Below, in pieces: positions 49,589 to 58,900 of a stretch of 64,000 nt of DNA (its first letter is position 1; the number at the start of each line of letters is the position of its first letter). The DNA is from TC-15 sp034437275 (GTDB taxonomy: Bacteria; Chloroflexota; Anaerolineae; Aggregatilineales; Aggregatilineaceae), in contig DAOTUD010000065.1 of assembly GCA_034437275.1 (NCBI GenBank), positions 24,255 through 88,254 of the forward strand. The letters are read 5' to 3'. The notes under the pieces are model-generated. The model had not been told where the DNA came from. It searched no databases and saw only the letters and a list, made by a program, of their open reading frames with translations. The position numbers and the translations under genes are program-made.

Positions 49589-51187
49589 TTACTGTAAACG
49601 CCAATACGGCCCACCCACATGCTCAAATTCCGGTCGTCCAACCAGTGTAGCAAAGATCGGTCCTGGAGGGCAGCGACGAATGACATTGACGGTGCTGTAC
49701 AATGTTTTGGCGTGGACTGTGCGCTGGGGAGTGAGGCGGGCGAGTTCGGCGATCATATTGCGCATAATACTTGCCAGGTCACGATCAGGGTCTTCCGTAG
49801 ACATCCAGAGCGCATCGACCCCTTCCAGGTCGTCAGCCCCGAGCACCATGAGATCATCGTATTCGGCACCGATGGAACGCTTGTGGTTTTCGAACTGCAG
49901 CCGGTTTTCATCCGGGATGGCCAGCCGAATCCACTCAGTGCGCGGGCGATGGGCCATATAGTCTACGATAACACGGGACGGATCGTCCGTTTGCTGGACT
50001 GTGATATAGGCTCCTACCGGCAGTTTGTGTGTGCGGTAAAAGTCGGCTAGCCCATAGACGTACTGGTGTTCACGCACGACCCAGCCTGTCATTTCTTCGC
50101 CGGTTTGCCCATCGACCAGCGTCATCAGGATGCGCGAGGTCTCATAGGCGGTCGGAAACAAATGGCGCAAGCGTGAGTTTAGCGGCAGCGTGCCGCTACG
50201 TCGATGGGGGAAATTAAGACTGAACGTCACCGAACTGGGGGCCTGGGCCGGTGAGCGCAGGTTAGATAGTTCGTCATCGATTTCTTGTTCCAAGGCGGCC
50301 AATTCGTCGGTCAGAATACGCCAATCATATTCAATGGGTTCATATTGCAGCCGCATAGGCACGGACATGACTTCTTCGGGTTCCATTTCGCGCAAGCACC
50401 ACAGTACCTGCCCGGCTGGACCGACTTCGTCAAAGCGCTCGTCGTTAAAGAGTGCGTGATCCAGGGAAAAGACCCGGAGGCGCGGGTTGATTTCCTGGGG
50501 CATGTCCAGTTCTTTGAGAATGGTTTCGGTGGTCAGCGGTCCCCCTTCGTGCATGACCAGGACAGCTTCGGCCAGATGCAAGTGCGCAATGCTCACATTG
50601 GCCAGCAAGGACAGCAGGAACCACCGGCCTGCAAAGTATACGATATCCTCTTCTTGTTGGAAGCGTTCCTCGATCAGATAGTTGATATCGTCGCCATATT
50701 CCTGCAAGATGTGGTCGATATCGATGTGGCTGGTATCGACGGCTTTTGCCATGTCATCGTCCAGGTTCAGCCGATGTTTTCCCTGGAGTGCGCTGGCAAA
50801 TTCGCGCGGGGGATCAGCCCCAAAGTTCACCTGGATCACAGTAAAATCGCCATGCTCCGGATTGTTGCCGGGACGTTCAGCGATCACTTCGCCGGTTTGA
50901 TAATTCAGCGCCGGGAAGACCAAGGTTTGGCCGACCTCGTAGGTGTTTTTGGGCTGGAAGAGCTCGCCATGCTCGATCTGTCGCCGCAAGAGTTGTGTCT
51001 CTTGCACGATGCGATATTGCACGATACGCCGGGCAATTTCGCGCATGGTCATGGGTGTTTCTTCTTCTAGAAATACGGCGAAGATATATTCAATATCTTC
51101 GTCGGTGATGCTGAATTCTCCAGTCCAGTAGGTTTCGGTTTCGGCTTGGAATCGAAACAAGGTTTTTGCCCCCAAATTGAAGATCAC
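49589..51187 (-). CDS. Unknown multi-winged-helix-like protein
   Basis: 532 residues from GTG 51187; no clear ribosome site. I do not recognise a named family. The N-terminus (EFSITDEDIEYIFAVFLEEE, TPMTMREIARRIVQ), the middle (LAEAVLVMHEGGPLTTETIL, KELDMPQEI...FSLDHALFNDERFDEVG) and the C-terminus (LTPQRTVHAKTLYSTVNVIR, PEFEHVGGPYWRL) each have the shape of winged-helix modules like HARE-HTH, in which a start helix, a recognition helix and an F-x-x-V-G strand recur. No transmembrane or catalytic motif is seen. It likely binds nucleic acid with the downstream 146-residue protein. Confidence 0.6.
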   Translation of the reverse strand: MIFNLGAKTLFRFQAETETYWTGEFSITDEDIEYIFAVFLEEETPMTMREIARRIVQYRIVQETQLLRRQIEHGELFQPKNTYEVGQTLVFPALNYQTGEVIAERPGNNPEHGDFTVIQVNFGADPPREFASALQGKHRLNLDDDMAKAVDTSHIDIDHILQEYGDDINYLIEERFQQEEDIVYFAGRWFLLSLLANVSIAHLHLAEAVLVMHEGGPLTTETILKELDMPQEINPRLRVFSLDHALFNDERFDEVGPAGQVLWCLREMEPEEVMSVPMRLQYEPIEYDWRILTDELAALEQEIDDELSNLRSPAQAPSSVTFSLNFPHRRSGTLPLNSRLRHLFPTAYETSRILMTLVDGQTGEEMTGWVVREHQYVYGLADFYRTHKLPVGAYITVQQTDDPSRVIVDYMAHRPRTEWIRLAIPDENRLQFENHKRSIGAEYDDLMVLGADDLEGVDALWMSTEDPDRDLASIMRNMIAELARLTPQRTVHAKTLYSTVNVIRRCPPGPIFATLVGRPEFEHVGGPYWRLQ

Positions 51188-51326
51188 AGTGTTACAATCT
51201 GTAGCGTGCGTAAGTTAGCGAATTCAAATTCTTATTGTACCACACTGCGCTGGTTATCCCCATAGTCATTTCGTGGGGTGTAGCGCGTGTTTGAAGGATA
51301 CTATCTGGGCTATGTAGGAAGGAAAC

Positions 51327-54053
51327 ATGATGGCCAATCACGAACGGCATGATTCTTTTGGGACCCGTTCAACGCTGGAGACTGACGCTGGTTCGGTACA
51401 GTTTCATCGGCTGGATGCATTGGAAGAGCAAGGCGTTGGGAATGTAGCGCGGCTGCCATTTTCGATCAAGGTACTGCTGGAATCGGTAGTGCGGAACAAC
51501 AATGGCTTTGAGATCAAAGATGATGATGTCGCGCAACTGGCAGCGTGGGCATCCAATCCGGCTGGCGGGCAAGAGATGCCCTTCATGCCGGCCCGGGTGA
51601 TTTTGCAGGATTTCACTGGGGTCCCTGCCCTGGTCGATCTGGCTGCCCTGCGTTCGGCGATGCAGCGCATGGGGGGCGATCCCGCGCGCATTCAGCCTGC
51701 TATTCCGGTCGATCTCGTGATCGATCATTCGGTACAGGTTGATAAGTTTGGGACATCTGCTGCGTTGCAGATCAATGCTGATATCGAGTTTCGGCGAAAC
51801 CGGGAACGGTATGAGTTTTTGCGCTGGGGGCAGGGGGCTTTTGCGAATTTCCGCGTGGTGCCGCCGGCGACAGGGATTGTGCACCAGGTCAATCTTGAAT
51901 ATCTGGCGAAAGGCGTGTTGTCGGAAACCGCCGACGGCGAAACGATGGTATTCCCGGACAGCCTGGTCGGGACGGATTCTCACACCACGATGATCAACGG
52001 ATTGGGTGTGGTTGGCTGGGGGGTGGGCGGTATTGAGGCGGAAGCCGTCATTTTGGGACAGCCGATCTACATGGTGACGCCCCAGGTCGTTGGGTTCAAG
52101 CTGACCGGCCAACTGCCCGAGGGCGCTACCGCGACCGACTTGGTGCTGGTCGTTACGCAGATGCTGCGTAAGAAAGGGGTGGTCGGTAAGTTCGTCGAAT
52201 TCTACGGAGAAGGGTTGAGTTCGCTAAGCCTCCCTGATCGGGCTACGTTGGCTAACATGGCTCCTGAATATGGGGCCACAATGGGGTTCTTCCCAGTTGA
52301 CGCCGAAACGCTGCGTTATCTGCTGTATACAGGGCGTTCCCCCGAACTGGTCGATATGGTCGAGCAGTACACACGTACGCAGGGGTTATTCCGGACTGAC
52401 GATACCCCTGATCCGGTCTTTAGCGACGCGCTAGAGCTTGACATGAGCACCGTCACATCGAGTCTGGCAGGCCCCAAACGCCCGCAGGATCGCATCCAGC
52501 TTGAGGATATGCAGCAGGCTTTCCATGATGCGCTGGTTGCCCCCACCGATGAGCGCGGGTTCGCGCTGACCCCGGATACACTGGATAACCAGGCCGCAAT
52601 AACTGTGCCGGGCAATGGCAAACAAATTGAGATGAGCCATGGATCGGTCGTCATTGCCGCCATTACAAGCTGTACCAACACGTCAAATCCGTCTGTGATG
52701 ATCGGCGCTGGATTGTTGGCCAAGAAAGCGGTGGAGCATGGCTTGACGGTGCCGCCATATGTCAAGACCAGTCTGGCCCCTGGCTCGAAGGTCGTTACCG
52801 CCTATTTGAAAGAGTCGGGACTGCTGCCCTATTTGGAGAAGCTTGGATTCTTTGTGGTGGGGTATGGTTGTACGACCTGCATCGGGAACAGTGGCCCCCT
52901 GCCCGAAGTGATAGCCAGTGCGGTAGAGGAAAATGATCTGGTCGCGGCGGCGGTGTTGAGCGGCAATCGTAACTTCGAGGGACGCATTAACCCGCATGTG
53001 CAGGCGAACTATCTGGCTTCTCCGCCGCTGGTGGTGGCGTATGCGATTGCGGGGACGGTGGATGTAGACTTGAAACAGGAGCCAATTGGCACTAACGAGG
53101 CCGGTGAGGCGGTGTATTTGAGTGACGTCTGGCCGACCCAGCAGGAAGTGGCGGATGCCATCGCGGCGTCGCTCAAGCCGGAGATGTTCAAGGAACAATA
53201 CGCCAACGTCTATGATGGAAATGAGACGTGGAGTAAGATTCCGGTCACTGGCAGCGAGGTGTATGATTGGCAGCCGGAGTCTACATACATCCAGGAACCT
53301 CCCTTCTTTGTGAATTTGCCGCTTGCCCTGGAGCCCTTAAAGGATATTCGAGGGGCCCGGGTGCTGATGCTGCTGGGTGATTCGACGACGACCGATCACA
53401 TCTCTCCAGCCGGGACCATCCCGGCGGATGAGCCGGCAGGCAGATACTTGATCGAGCATGGTGTTGAACCCAAAGACTTTAATTCGTTCGGTTCGCGGCG
53501 TGGCAACGATCGGGTGATGGTACGTGGCACCTTTGCAAATATCCGTATCAAGAACTTGCTGGTACCTGGCACAGAAGGGGGTGTTACTCTGCACTTGCCC
53601 TCTGGCGAGCAGATGGGCGTCTTTGATGCCGCTGAACGGTATAAGGCCGAGGAAACGCCGTTGATCGTGCTGGCTAGGACAGAATACGGGGCGGGTAGTT
53701 CGCGTGATTGGGCGGCCAAAGGCACGCTGTTGTTAGGTGTCAAAGCCGTGATTGCCGAAAGCTATGAACGTATTCACCGCAGCAACCTGATCGGGATGGG
53801 CGTCTTACCGCTTCAGTTCAATGATGGCCAGAGTTTCGAGGTGCTGGGGCTGAGTGGGCATGAAGTGTACGAGATTGTCGGGATCGACGACGATATTCAG
53901 CCCGGACAAACCTTCACGGTGCGTGCGACCGGGGAGGATGGCCAGACGAAAGAGTTTAAGGCCGTGTGTCGCCTGGATACACCGGTAGAGATCAACTACT
54001 ACAAGAATGGTGGCATTCTACATGCTGTGTTACGGGACATGCTGCGCGAATAG
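51327..54053 (+). CDS. acnA: Aconitate hydratase AcnA
   Basis: 908 residues, normal for bacterial AcnA. ATG 51327 follows GGAAGGAAAC. Iron-sulfur cysteines: AAITSCTNTSNPSVM (first Cys) and VGYGCTTCIGNSGPLPE (two Cys). Substrate region VGTDSHTTMINGLGVVGWGV and swivel domain SRRGNDRVMVRGTFANIRI, with AGSSRDWAAKG near the C-terminus. It interconverts citrate and isocitrate in the TCA cycle; AcnA-type enzymes can also bind mRNA when the cluster is lost. It is followed by a strong terminator and appears monocistronic. Confidence 0.96.
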   Translation: MMANHERHDSFGTRSTLETDAGSVQFHRLDALEEQGVGNVARLPFSIKVLLESVVRNNNGFEIKDDDVAQLAAWASNPAGGQEMPFMPARVILQDFTGVPALVDLAALRSAMQRMGGDPARIQPAIPVDLVIDHSVQVDKFGTSAALQINADIEFRRNRERYEFLRWGQGAFANFRVVPPATGIVHQVNLEYLAKGVLSETADGETMVFPDSLVGTDSHTTMINGLGVVGWGVGGIEAEAVILGQPIYMVTPQVVGFKLTGQLPEGATATDLVLVVTQMLRKKGVVGKFVEFYGEGLSSLSLPDRATLANMAPEYGATMGFFPVDAETLRYLLYTGRSPELVDMVEQYTRTQGLFRTDDTPDPVFSDALELDMSTVTSSLAGPKRPQDRIQLEDMQQAFHDALVAPTDERGFALTPDTLDNQAAITVPGNGKQIEMSHGSVVIAAITSCTNTSNPSVMIGAGLLAKKAVEHGLTVPPYVKTSLAPGSKVVTAYLKESGLLPYLEKLGFFVVGYGCTTCIGNSGPLPEVIASAVEENDLVAAAVLSGNRNFEGRINPHVQANYLASPPLVVAYAIAGTVDVDLKQEPIGTNEAGEAVYLSDVWPTQQEVADAIAASLKPEMFKEQYANVYDGNETWSKIPVTGSEVYDWQPESTYIQEPPFFVNLPLALEPLKDIRGARVLMLLGDSTTTDHISPAGTIPADEPAGRYLIEHGVEPKDFNSFGSRRGNDRVMVRGTFANIRIKNLLVPGTEGGVTLHLPSGEQMGVFDAAERYKAEETPLIVLARTEYGAGSSRDWAAKGTLLLGVKAVIAESYERIHRSNLIGMGVLPLQFNDGQSFEVLGLSGHEVYEIVGIDDDIQPGQTFTVRATGEDGQTKEFKAVCRLDTPVEINYYKNGGILHAVLRDMLRE

Positions 54054-54079
54054 CGTTTAGCTGGTCCTGTGTATGAGAT

Positions 54080-54105
54080 GGCCCTCGGTTGAGGGCCTTT
54101 TTGTT
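54080..54105 (+). terminator. Rho-independent terminator after acnA
   Basis: GGCCCTC (54080-54086), loop GGTT, GAGGGCC (54091-54097), then TTTTTGTTT. It lies 26 bases beyond the acnA stop. Confidence 0.9.
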
Positions 54106-54171
54106 TGTTCGGGATGGTTGGTGTGCTGTAAGATAAGGTTGTTTACGGTTCTAGATTGGAGGAGCGATAAC

Positions 54172-55092
54172 ATGACACAAGTGATCGTGGTAGGGAGTGC
54201 GAACGTCGATTTGGTGGTGCAGACACCGCATATCCCCAACCCAGGCGAAACGATCCTGGGCCGGGACTTTGTGATGGCATTAGGTGGCAAGGGCGCTAAC
54301 CAGGCGGTTGGCGCGGCGCGACTGGAGGCAGATGTGGCGTTTGTCGCGCGAGTGGGGCAGGATATTTTTGGTGACGAATGCCTGGAAGGGTACGCAAAAG
54401 AAGGGATCGCGCTGGACTTTGTGCGACGTGATGACGAAAAAGCGACCGGGGTTGCCTTGATTGCTGTGGCCGAAGGCGGCGAAAACAGCATTGTCGTTGC
54501 CTCTGGCGCTAACATGCAGGTGACGCCAGACGATGTCGCAGCGGCTGAGGCGGCTTTTGAGACGGCTGATATATTGTTGTTACAGCTTGAAGTGCCAATC
54601 GAAACCGATATCGCCGCAGCACGTCTGGCACATAAGCATAATGTGCGGGTGGTCCTCAACCCTGCCCCGGCGCAGCCGTTGCCCGCCGAGTTGCTGGAAC
54701 TGGTTGACGTCATCACGCCGAATCGCATTGAGGCGGCGCAGTTGATGGAAATGCCGGAAAGCGAAGTGCAGGGCATGAGTGACGAAGAGCTTGCCAAGTC
54801 CGTGCTTGGGTTGGGGCCGTCTGAGGCGGTGATCACGTTGGGTGCGGAGGGCGCGTTAGCCGCGGGGCCCTGGGGCTGGACCCGCGTGCCTGCCTTCAAG
54901 ATCACGCCGGTGGATACAACTGCAGCGGGGGATGCGTTTAATGCCGGATTGGTCGTGGCGTTGGGGCGGGGAGACTTGGCACAGGCGGTGCGGTATGCGA
55001 GTGCATGTGGTGCGCTGGCGGCTACCAAGATGGGCGCCCAGCCTTCTTTGCCGGATGCTGCGGCGGTTGAGGCACTGCTGGCCAGCGGATAG
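54172..55092 (+). CDS. rbsK: Ribokinase
   Basis: 306 residues from ATG 54172, with GGAGGAG 7 bases upstream; the frame open from 54073 overlaps the acnA terminator and is rejected. PfkB fold: MALGGKGANQAVGAARL (signature 1) and VDTTAAGDAFNAGLVVALG (signature 2 with the catalytic Asp). The start VIVVGSANVDLVVQTPHIPN and GSANVD-type sugar contacts are typical of RbsK, which phosphorylates ribose at O5. A general PfkB sugar kinase is the alternative. It has no neighbouring ribose transporter. Confidence 0.9.
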   Translation: MTQVIVVGSANVDLVVQTPHIPNPGETILGRDFVMALGGKGANQAVGAARLEADVAFVARVGQDIFGDECLEGYAKEGIALDFVRRDDEKATGVALIAVAEGGENSIVVASGANMQVTPDDVAAAEAAFETADILLLQLEVPIETDIAAARLAHKHNVRVVLNPAPAQPLPAELLELVDVITPNRIEAAQLMEMPESEVQGMSDEELAKSVLGLGPSEAVITLGAEGALAAGPWGWTRVPAFKITPVDTTAAGDAFNAGLVVALGRGDLAQAVRYASACGALAATKMGAQPSLPDAAAVEALLASG

Positions 55093-55158
55093 CGAAGACT
55101 GTGAGCTTTGTTTGATGTTATCATGTGCTTGTCCATTTAGACTGGCAGGGGGGCGGAG

Positions 55159-55857
55159 ATGACCGCAAAGGTGCTTATTGTCGATGATGAACTGGCGATC
55201 CGGGATGCACTGGGGCGAAAGCTCAAGCGTGAAGGGTTTGAGGTCACGTTGGCAGGGAACGGGCTGGAAGGTTTGCGGGCGTTCCATACGGAGCGTCCGG
55301 ATGTCGTCGTTTTGGATATCGTTATGCCAGAAATGGATGGGCTGACTGTGTGCCAGCGGATTCGAGAAGTGGCGGAGACACCTGTGATGATGCTGTCTGC
55401 CCAGGCGATCACCGAAGAAGATATCATCGAGGGCTTGAATGCGGGGGCGGATGAATATCTGGTCAAGCCGATTCGGTTAAACGAATTTGTGGCGCGTGTC
55501 GAAGCTTTGCTGCGTCGTGCACAGATGTCTTCGTCCGAGGCTGAAAGCGGGTATAATGATGGCTATCTCAGCGTGGATTTACAGCGCCGGCATGTGCATG
55601 TGGAGGGGCAGAAAGTCCATCTGACGCCGACAGAGTTTAAGCTGTTGGTGGTGTTGTTGGAGAATGCAGGGCGCGTCGTTCCGCAGCGCGAACTGCTCGA
55701 GCAGGTATGGGGTCCAGAATATGTCGATGATGTGTACTATCCGCGTGTGTATATCAGCCAGCTTCGGCGTAAGATCGAACCCGATCCGTCGAATCCTGTG
55801 TACATTTTGACCGAGCATCGTGTGGGATATCGGTTTGAGAAACAGGGAAATATGTAA
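55159..55857 (+). CDS. OmpR/PhoB-family response regulator
   Basis: 232 residues. Receiver domain 1-115: acidic pocket VDDE at about 8-11, phospho-acceptor in VVVLDIVMPEMDG (Asp about 53), Ser in MMLSAQ and Lys in LVKPIRLNEF. C-terminal winged helix (about 135-230): LTPTEFKLLVVLLENAGRVV and DVYYPRVYISQLRRKIE. Ribosome site GGGGCGGAG is immediately before the ATG. The next gene, starting 5 bases after the stop, is its probable histidine kinase. Confidence 0.94.
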   Translation: MTAKVLIVDDELAIRDALGRKLKREGFEVTLAGNGLEGLRAFHTERPDVVVLDIVMPEMDGLTVCQRIREVAETPVMMLSAQAITEEDIIEGLNAGADEYLVKPIRLNEFVARVEALLRRAQMSSSEAESGYNDGYLSVDLQRRHVHVEGQKVHLTPTEFKLLVVLLENAGRVVPQRELLEQVWGPEYVDDVYYPRVYISQLRRKIEPDPSNPVYILTEHRVGYRFEKQGNM

Positions 55858-55862
55858 GGACG

Positions 55863-58085
55863 ATGATAGCCAACACGATTGCCCTCCTGTTTAATGGCCT
55901 GACGCTGACCCTGGCGTTGGGTCTATTAATTCTTATTCTGTGGCAAGACCCCAACAGCGAGCCTAACCGTTATTTTTCGCTGTTTCTGTTTATGGTGTTG
56001 ATCTGGGCCTCGGGATCGTTGTTGGGGCGCGCTGCAGCGTATGTCAATGCGGGGACGGGGCCTATTCAGGCAGGGTTGCGGTTGCTTGATATCGGTTTTA
56101 CCGGAGCGAGTATCAGCATCTACGTGTACAGTGCTGTCATCATCGGATTCCAGGGGCGTTTGTTCCGGACAGTGGCAATTGTTGGTTTGGGTATGGTGTT
56201 TGCGTATCAGGCTTTGCTGGTGCTGTCTGGCGCGGGCCGTGCCTATGACGTTACGAATGAGGGGATCCTGGTTTATAGTTTCGATACGCCGAGCAAAGTG
56301 CTCTATTTCTTCCTTCAGGCTGCGACGATTCTTCTGGTGTGGCAGAACCGTTTGAAACTGCGTTCCGGTTTGCTGACGGCGGGCATTTTGCTGTTTTCCG
56401 GCGGGCAAATTGTGGGGTTGATTTTCCCCCAGTTGCGGATCTTAGGTGTAGCAGAGGATGTGAGCGCGGTGGCGGCATTGATGATGAGTGTGGCGGTGGT
56501 GCGCCAGCAGATTATGAACCCGTTGATGGGCCGGGCGCGGCAGTTAGAGGCCGTGCGTGATGTCGGGTTGGCGATCACAAGCCGCTTGCGTTTGCAGGAG
56601 ACGCTGGCGACGATTGCGGCCCAGGCGGCGGAACTGTTAGAGGCCGATGGTGCGGCGATCTTCCTGAAGAATGGGGCGATCCTGGAACTGGCAGCAGTTT
56701 TTAACTTGCCCGGGCAATATGTGGGGCTGACAATCCCGATCGGGAAGGGTGTGGTGGGTACGGTGGCGTTGGAACGCCGCGGGCGGCGGGTGGATCATTA
56801 TTACCGGGATTGGCGGGGCGAGGTTGACTTGCCGCTAGGCGATGAAGTGTTCGGCGCGGTGATCTGTGTGCCTTTGATGTTTGCGGAAGAAGTGGTTGGG
56901 GTATTATTGGTCATTCAGGGGCGGCAGGGACAGCTTTTTAACCAGCATGATATCCAGTTGCTTGAGTCGCTGGGTCCACAGGCGGCTGTGGCTATTACGA
57001 ACAGCCGCCTTTTTGAGGCAGAGCGCAGTTTATCGAACGATCTGGAGCGGGCCAAGAATCAGCTTGAGACGGTGCTCACGAGCACGGATAACCCGGTGGT
57101 GGCTGTTGATCGTGAGTTCAAGATCATGTTTGCCAATCCGGCTGCCGTCAAGTTATTGGGAGAGGTAGATGGCGATCCGGTCGGACAACGGATCTTTGAC
57201 CTGGTGCCAGCTCGCTTTCTGCCGTCCAAGCCGCGCGATGCGCTGCGTGAATTATACCGGCGGCGCAGTTATTTTTATGAGATCGTAGCTGATGCTTACG
57301 CTTATTTCTGTTACATTGCGGAGTTGGCAAATCCACAAGAGGGCTGGGTGGTAGTGCTGAACGACGTGACTCAGCTCAAAGAGTTGGATCGCCTGAAAAG
57401 CCAGATGGTGCAGATGACCAGCCATGATTTGAAGAATCCGCTGCAAGCTGCCATGAGCTATATGGAATTGCTTGAAGAAGACATGGCCGCCACGCTTACA
57501 GATGATATGCAGGACTACCTGAATATGATCTGGGGGCAATTGACACGGATGTATCGGATTATCAGCGGTATTCTGGATTTAGAACGCGTGCAGTCGGGAA
57601 CGCCAGATTTTGAGATGTGTGCGCTCGAGGATGCGTTGGGGCGCGTGGTACTGGATATGGCGGATCAGGCACGGACGAAAGGGTTAACATTACGGCTCCA
57701 AATTCAGGACGAGTTACCGGCGATTTTGGGCGATGCGCAGCAGTTGGGGCAGGCCTTTACGAATCTGGTTGATAATGCCATTAAGTTTACTGCTGAAGGT
57801 GAAGTGTTTGTGCAAGCCGAAACCGAAGCTGAGCAAGTTGTTGTTCGTGTGGTTGATACGGGGATTGGTATTCCAGCGCATGAGCAGCGACGAATATTTG
57901 AACGCTTTTTCCGAGGGGGGCAGTCCGGTAATGTGCGTGAAGCCGGGTCAGGGCTAGGTCTATCGCTGGTGAAAGCGATTGTAAACAGCCATAATGGTGA
58001 GGTTGAGGTTGAGAGTACGCTTGGTCAGGGGACAGTTTTTCATGTCAGGCTGCCTGTGGCGAGACGGATGGGAGAAAACGTATGA
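55863..58085 (+). CDS. Membrane histidine kinase with 7TM-like, GAF and PAS domains
   Basis: 740 residues. Residues 1-215 have about seven hydrophobic segments, then a GAF domain (about 229-380: ETLATIAAQAAELLEADGAA) and a PAS domain (about 398-500: VLTSTDNPVVAVDREFKIMF). HisKA has the phospho-acceptor His in QMTSHDLKNPLQ (about 521). HATPase motifs: N in NLVDNAIKFT, G1 DTGIGIPAHE, F in RIFERFFRG, G2 GSGLGLSLVK. It probably senses an intracellular ligand through GAF or PAS and phosphorylates the preceding regulator. The stop overlaps the PduO start as ATGA. Confidence 0.92.
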   Translation: MIANTIALLFNGLTLTLALGLLILILWQDPNSEPNRYFSLFLFMVLIWASGSLLGRAAAYVNAGTGPIQAGLRLLDIGFTGASISIYVYSAVIIGFQGRLFRTVAIVGLGMVFAYQALLVLSGAGRAYDVTNEGILVYSFDTPSKVLYFFLQAATILLVWQNRLKLRSGLLTAGILLFSGGQIVGLIFPQLRILGVAEDVSAVAALMMSVAVVRQQIMNPLMGRARQLEAVRDVGLAITSRLRLQETLATIAAQAAELLEADGAAIFLKNGAILELAAVFNLPGQYVGLTIPIGKGVVGTVALERRGRRVDHYYRDWRGEVDLPLGDEVFGAVICVPLMFAEEVVGVLLVIQGRQGQLFNQHDIQLLESLGPQAAVAITNSRLFEAERSLSNDLERAKNQLETVLTSTDNPVVAVDREFKIMFANPAAVKLLGEVDGDPVGQRIFDLVPARFLPSKPRDALRELYRRRSYFYEIVADAYAYFCYIAELANPQEGWVVVLNDVTQLKELDRLKSQMVQMTSHDLKNPLQAAMSYMELLEEDMAATLTDDMQDYLNMIWGQLTRMYRIISGILDLERVQSGTPDFEMCALEDALGRVVLDMADQARTKGLTLRLQIQDELPAILGDAQQLGQAFTNLVDNAIKFTAEGEVFVQAETEAEQVVVRVVDTGIGIPAHEQRRIFERFFRGGQSGNVREAGSGLGLSLVKAIVNSHNGEVEVESTLGQGTVFHVRLPVARRMGENV

Positions 58086-58630
58086 AAATATATACACGTA
58101 CGGGCGATACGGGGGAAACCAGTTTATTCGCGGGGGGGCGTGTTAGCAAAGCGCATGTGCGGCTTCACACGTACGGCACGATAGATGAACTCAATGCGAT
58201 CTTGGGCGTCGCTGTGGCGGCGAGGATGAGTTCTGGTGTCAAAGCGGCTGTACGGCGTGTCCAGGCGGATTTGTTTACGGTCGGAGCGGACCTGGCTACC
58301 CCACTAGATGCCGAAGCCCAGTGGATCGTGCGTGTGTCTGGCGATATGGTGGTCCGGTTAGAACATGAAATTGATGCATGGGAAGAAAAGTTGCCGACGT
58401 TGAAGAATTTTGTTCTGCCGGGCGGAGGAATGAGTGGGGCTTTGCTGCACCAGGCACGCACAGTGTGTCGCCGGGCGGAACGGTGGCTGGTGATGTTGTC
58501 GGATGATGCGGCGATCAACCCGGAGAGCTTGCGGTATCTAAATCGGTTGTCGGATTGGTTGTTTGTGGCCGCTCGTGTCGAAAATCAACAGGCGGGGAAT
58601 GCGGAAGCGATCTGGCGAAAAGAAACCTAA
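58082..58630 (+). CDS. PduO-type cob(I)alamin adenosyltransferase
   Basis: 182 residues. The family signature is IYTRTGDTGETSLFAGGRVS at the N-terminus, forming the ATP P-loop-like region, followed by HTYGTIDELNAILGVA. Later marks are FVLPGGGMSGALLHQARTVC and RRAERW, and NRLSDWLFVAAR. It transfers adenosine from ATP to cob(I)alamin, making coenzyme B12. Coupling by ATGA to the histidine kinase is unusual and may hint that the kinase pair responds to cobalamin or to adenosylcobalamin-dependent pathways. Confidence 0.94.
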   Translation: MKIYTRTGDTGETSLFAGGRVSKAHVRLHTYGTIDELNAILGVAVAARMSSGVKAAVRRVQADLFTVGADLATPLDAEAQWIVRVSGDMVVRLEHEIDAWEEKLPTLKNFVLPGGGMSGALLHQARTVCRRAERWLVMLSDDAAINPESLRYLNRLSDWLFVAARVENQQAGNAEAIWRKET

Positions 58631-58633
58631 CCT

Positions 58634-58720
58634 TTTCGCATAGTCATTGTACACAAACCCACAGACATCAAGCCGTATCCCACAAAAAAAGACTATCTTT
58701 ACCAATTTCGCATAGTCATT
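58634..58720. repeat. 15-bp direct repeat pair
   Basis: TTTCGCATAGTCATT occurs at 58634-58648 and again at 58706-58720, 72 bases apart. The sequence between, with an A-run (58684-58690) and GACTAT (58691-58696) complementary to ATAGTC of the second copy, shows no gene. Confidence 0.7.
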
Positions 58721-58742
58721 AGCCAAGCGAACCCAACCCCAC

Positions 58743-58802
58743 ACACTTTCACTCTAACTGAAAAAATCTTCTTGTCAGGTTAGGATATAGTAGTGAAAGT
58801 GT
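58743..58802. repeat. 11-bp inverted repeat with inner stem
   Basis: ACACTTTCACT (58743-58753) and AGTGAAAGTGT (58792-58802) are perfect inverted repeats 38 bases apart. Inside, CTAAC (58754-58758) can pair with GTTAG (58779-58783). It may be a structured RNA 3' end, an operator or a mobile-element remnant. Confidence 0.6.
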
Positions 58803-58846
58803 ATGTATTTGGGTTCTATTGGAACATCTATATGGAGTGGATAGAG

Positions 58847-58874
58847 CAGGGCGCGGCTTCTGTGCTGCGCCCTG
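58847..58874. terminator. GC-rich hairpin ending the RND gene
   Basis: CAGGGCGCGGC (58847-58857) pairs with GCTGCGCCCTG (58864-58874) over 11 positions with one G-T, loop 6. The minus-strand flank is CTCTATCC, the plus-strand flank ATTATTTC. It lies 26 bases beyond the RND stop and probably ends that transcript; the T content is higher on the plus side. Confidence 0.6.
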
Positions 58875-58900
58875 ATTATTTCATTCCGGTCTGAGCAGAG

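Noticed and set aside
50285..51070. 261-codon plus-strand frame inside the unknown 532-residue gene
   Set aside because: Antisense shadow; no ribosome site or recognisable domain, and the minus frame is much longer.
58634..58720. CRISPR-like repeat
   Set aside because: Only two 15-bp copies 72 bases apart, with no further units or cas genes; too short and too few for an array.
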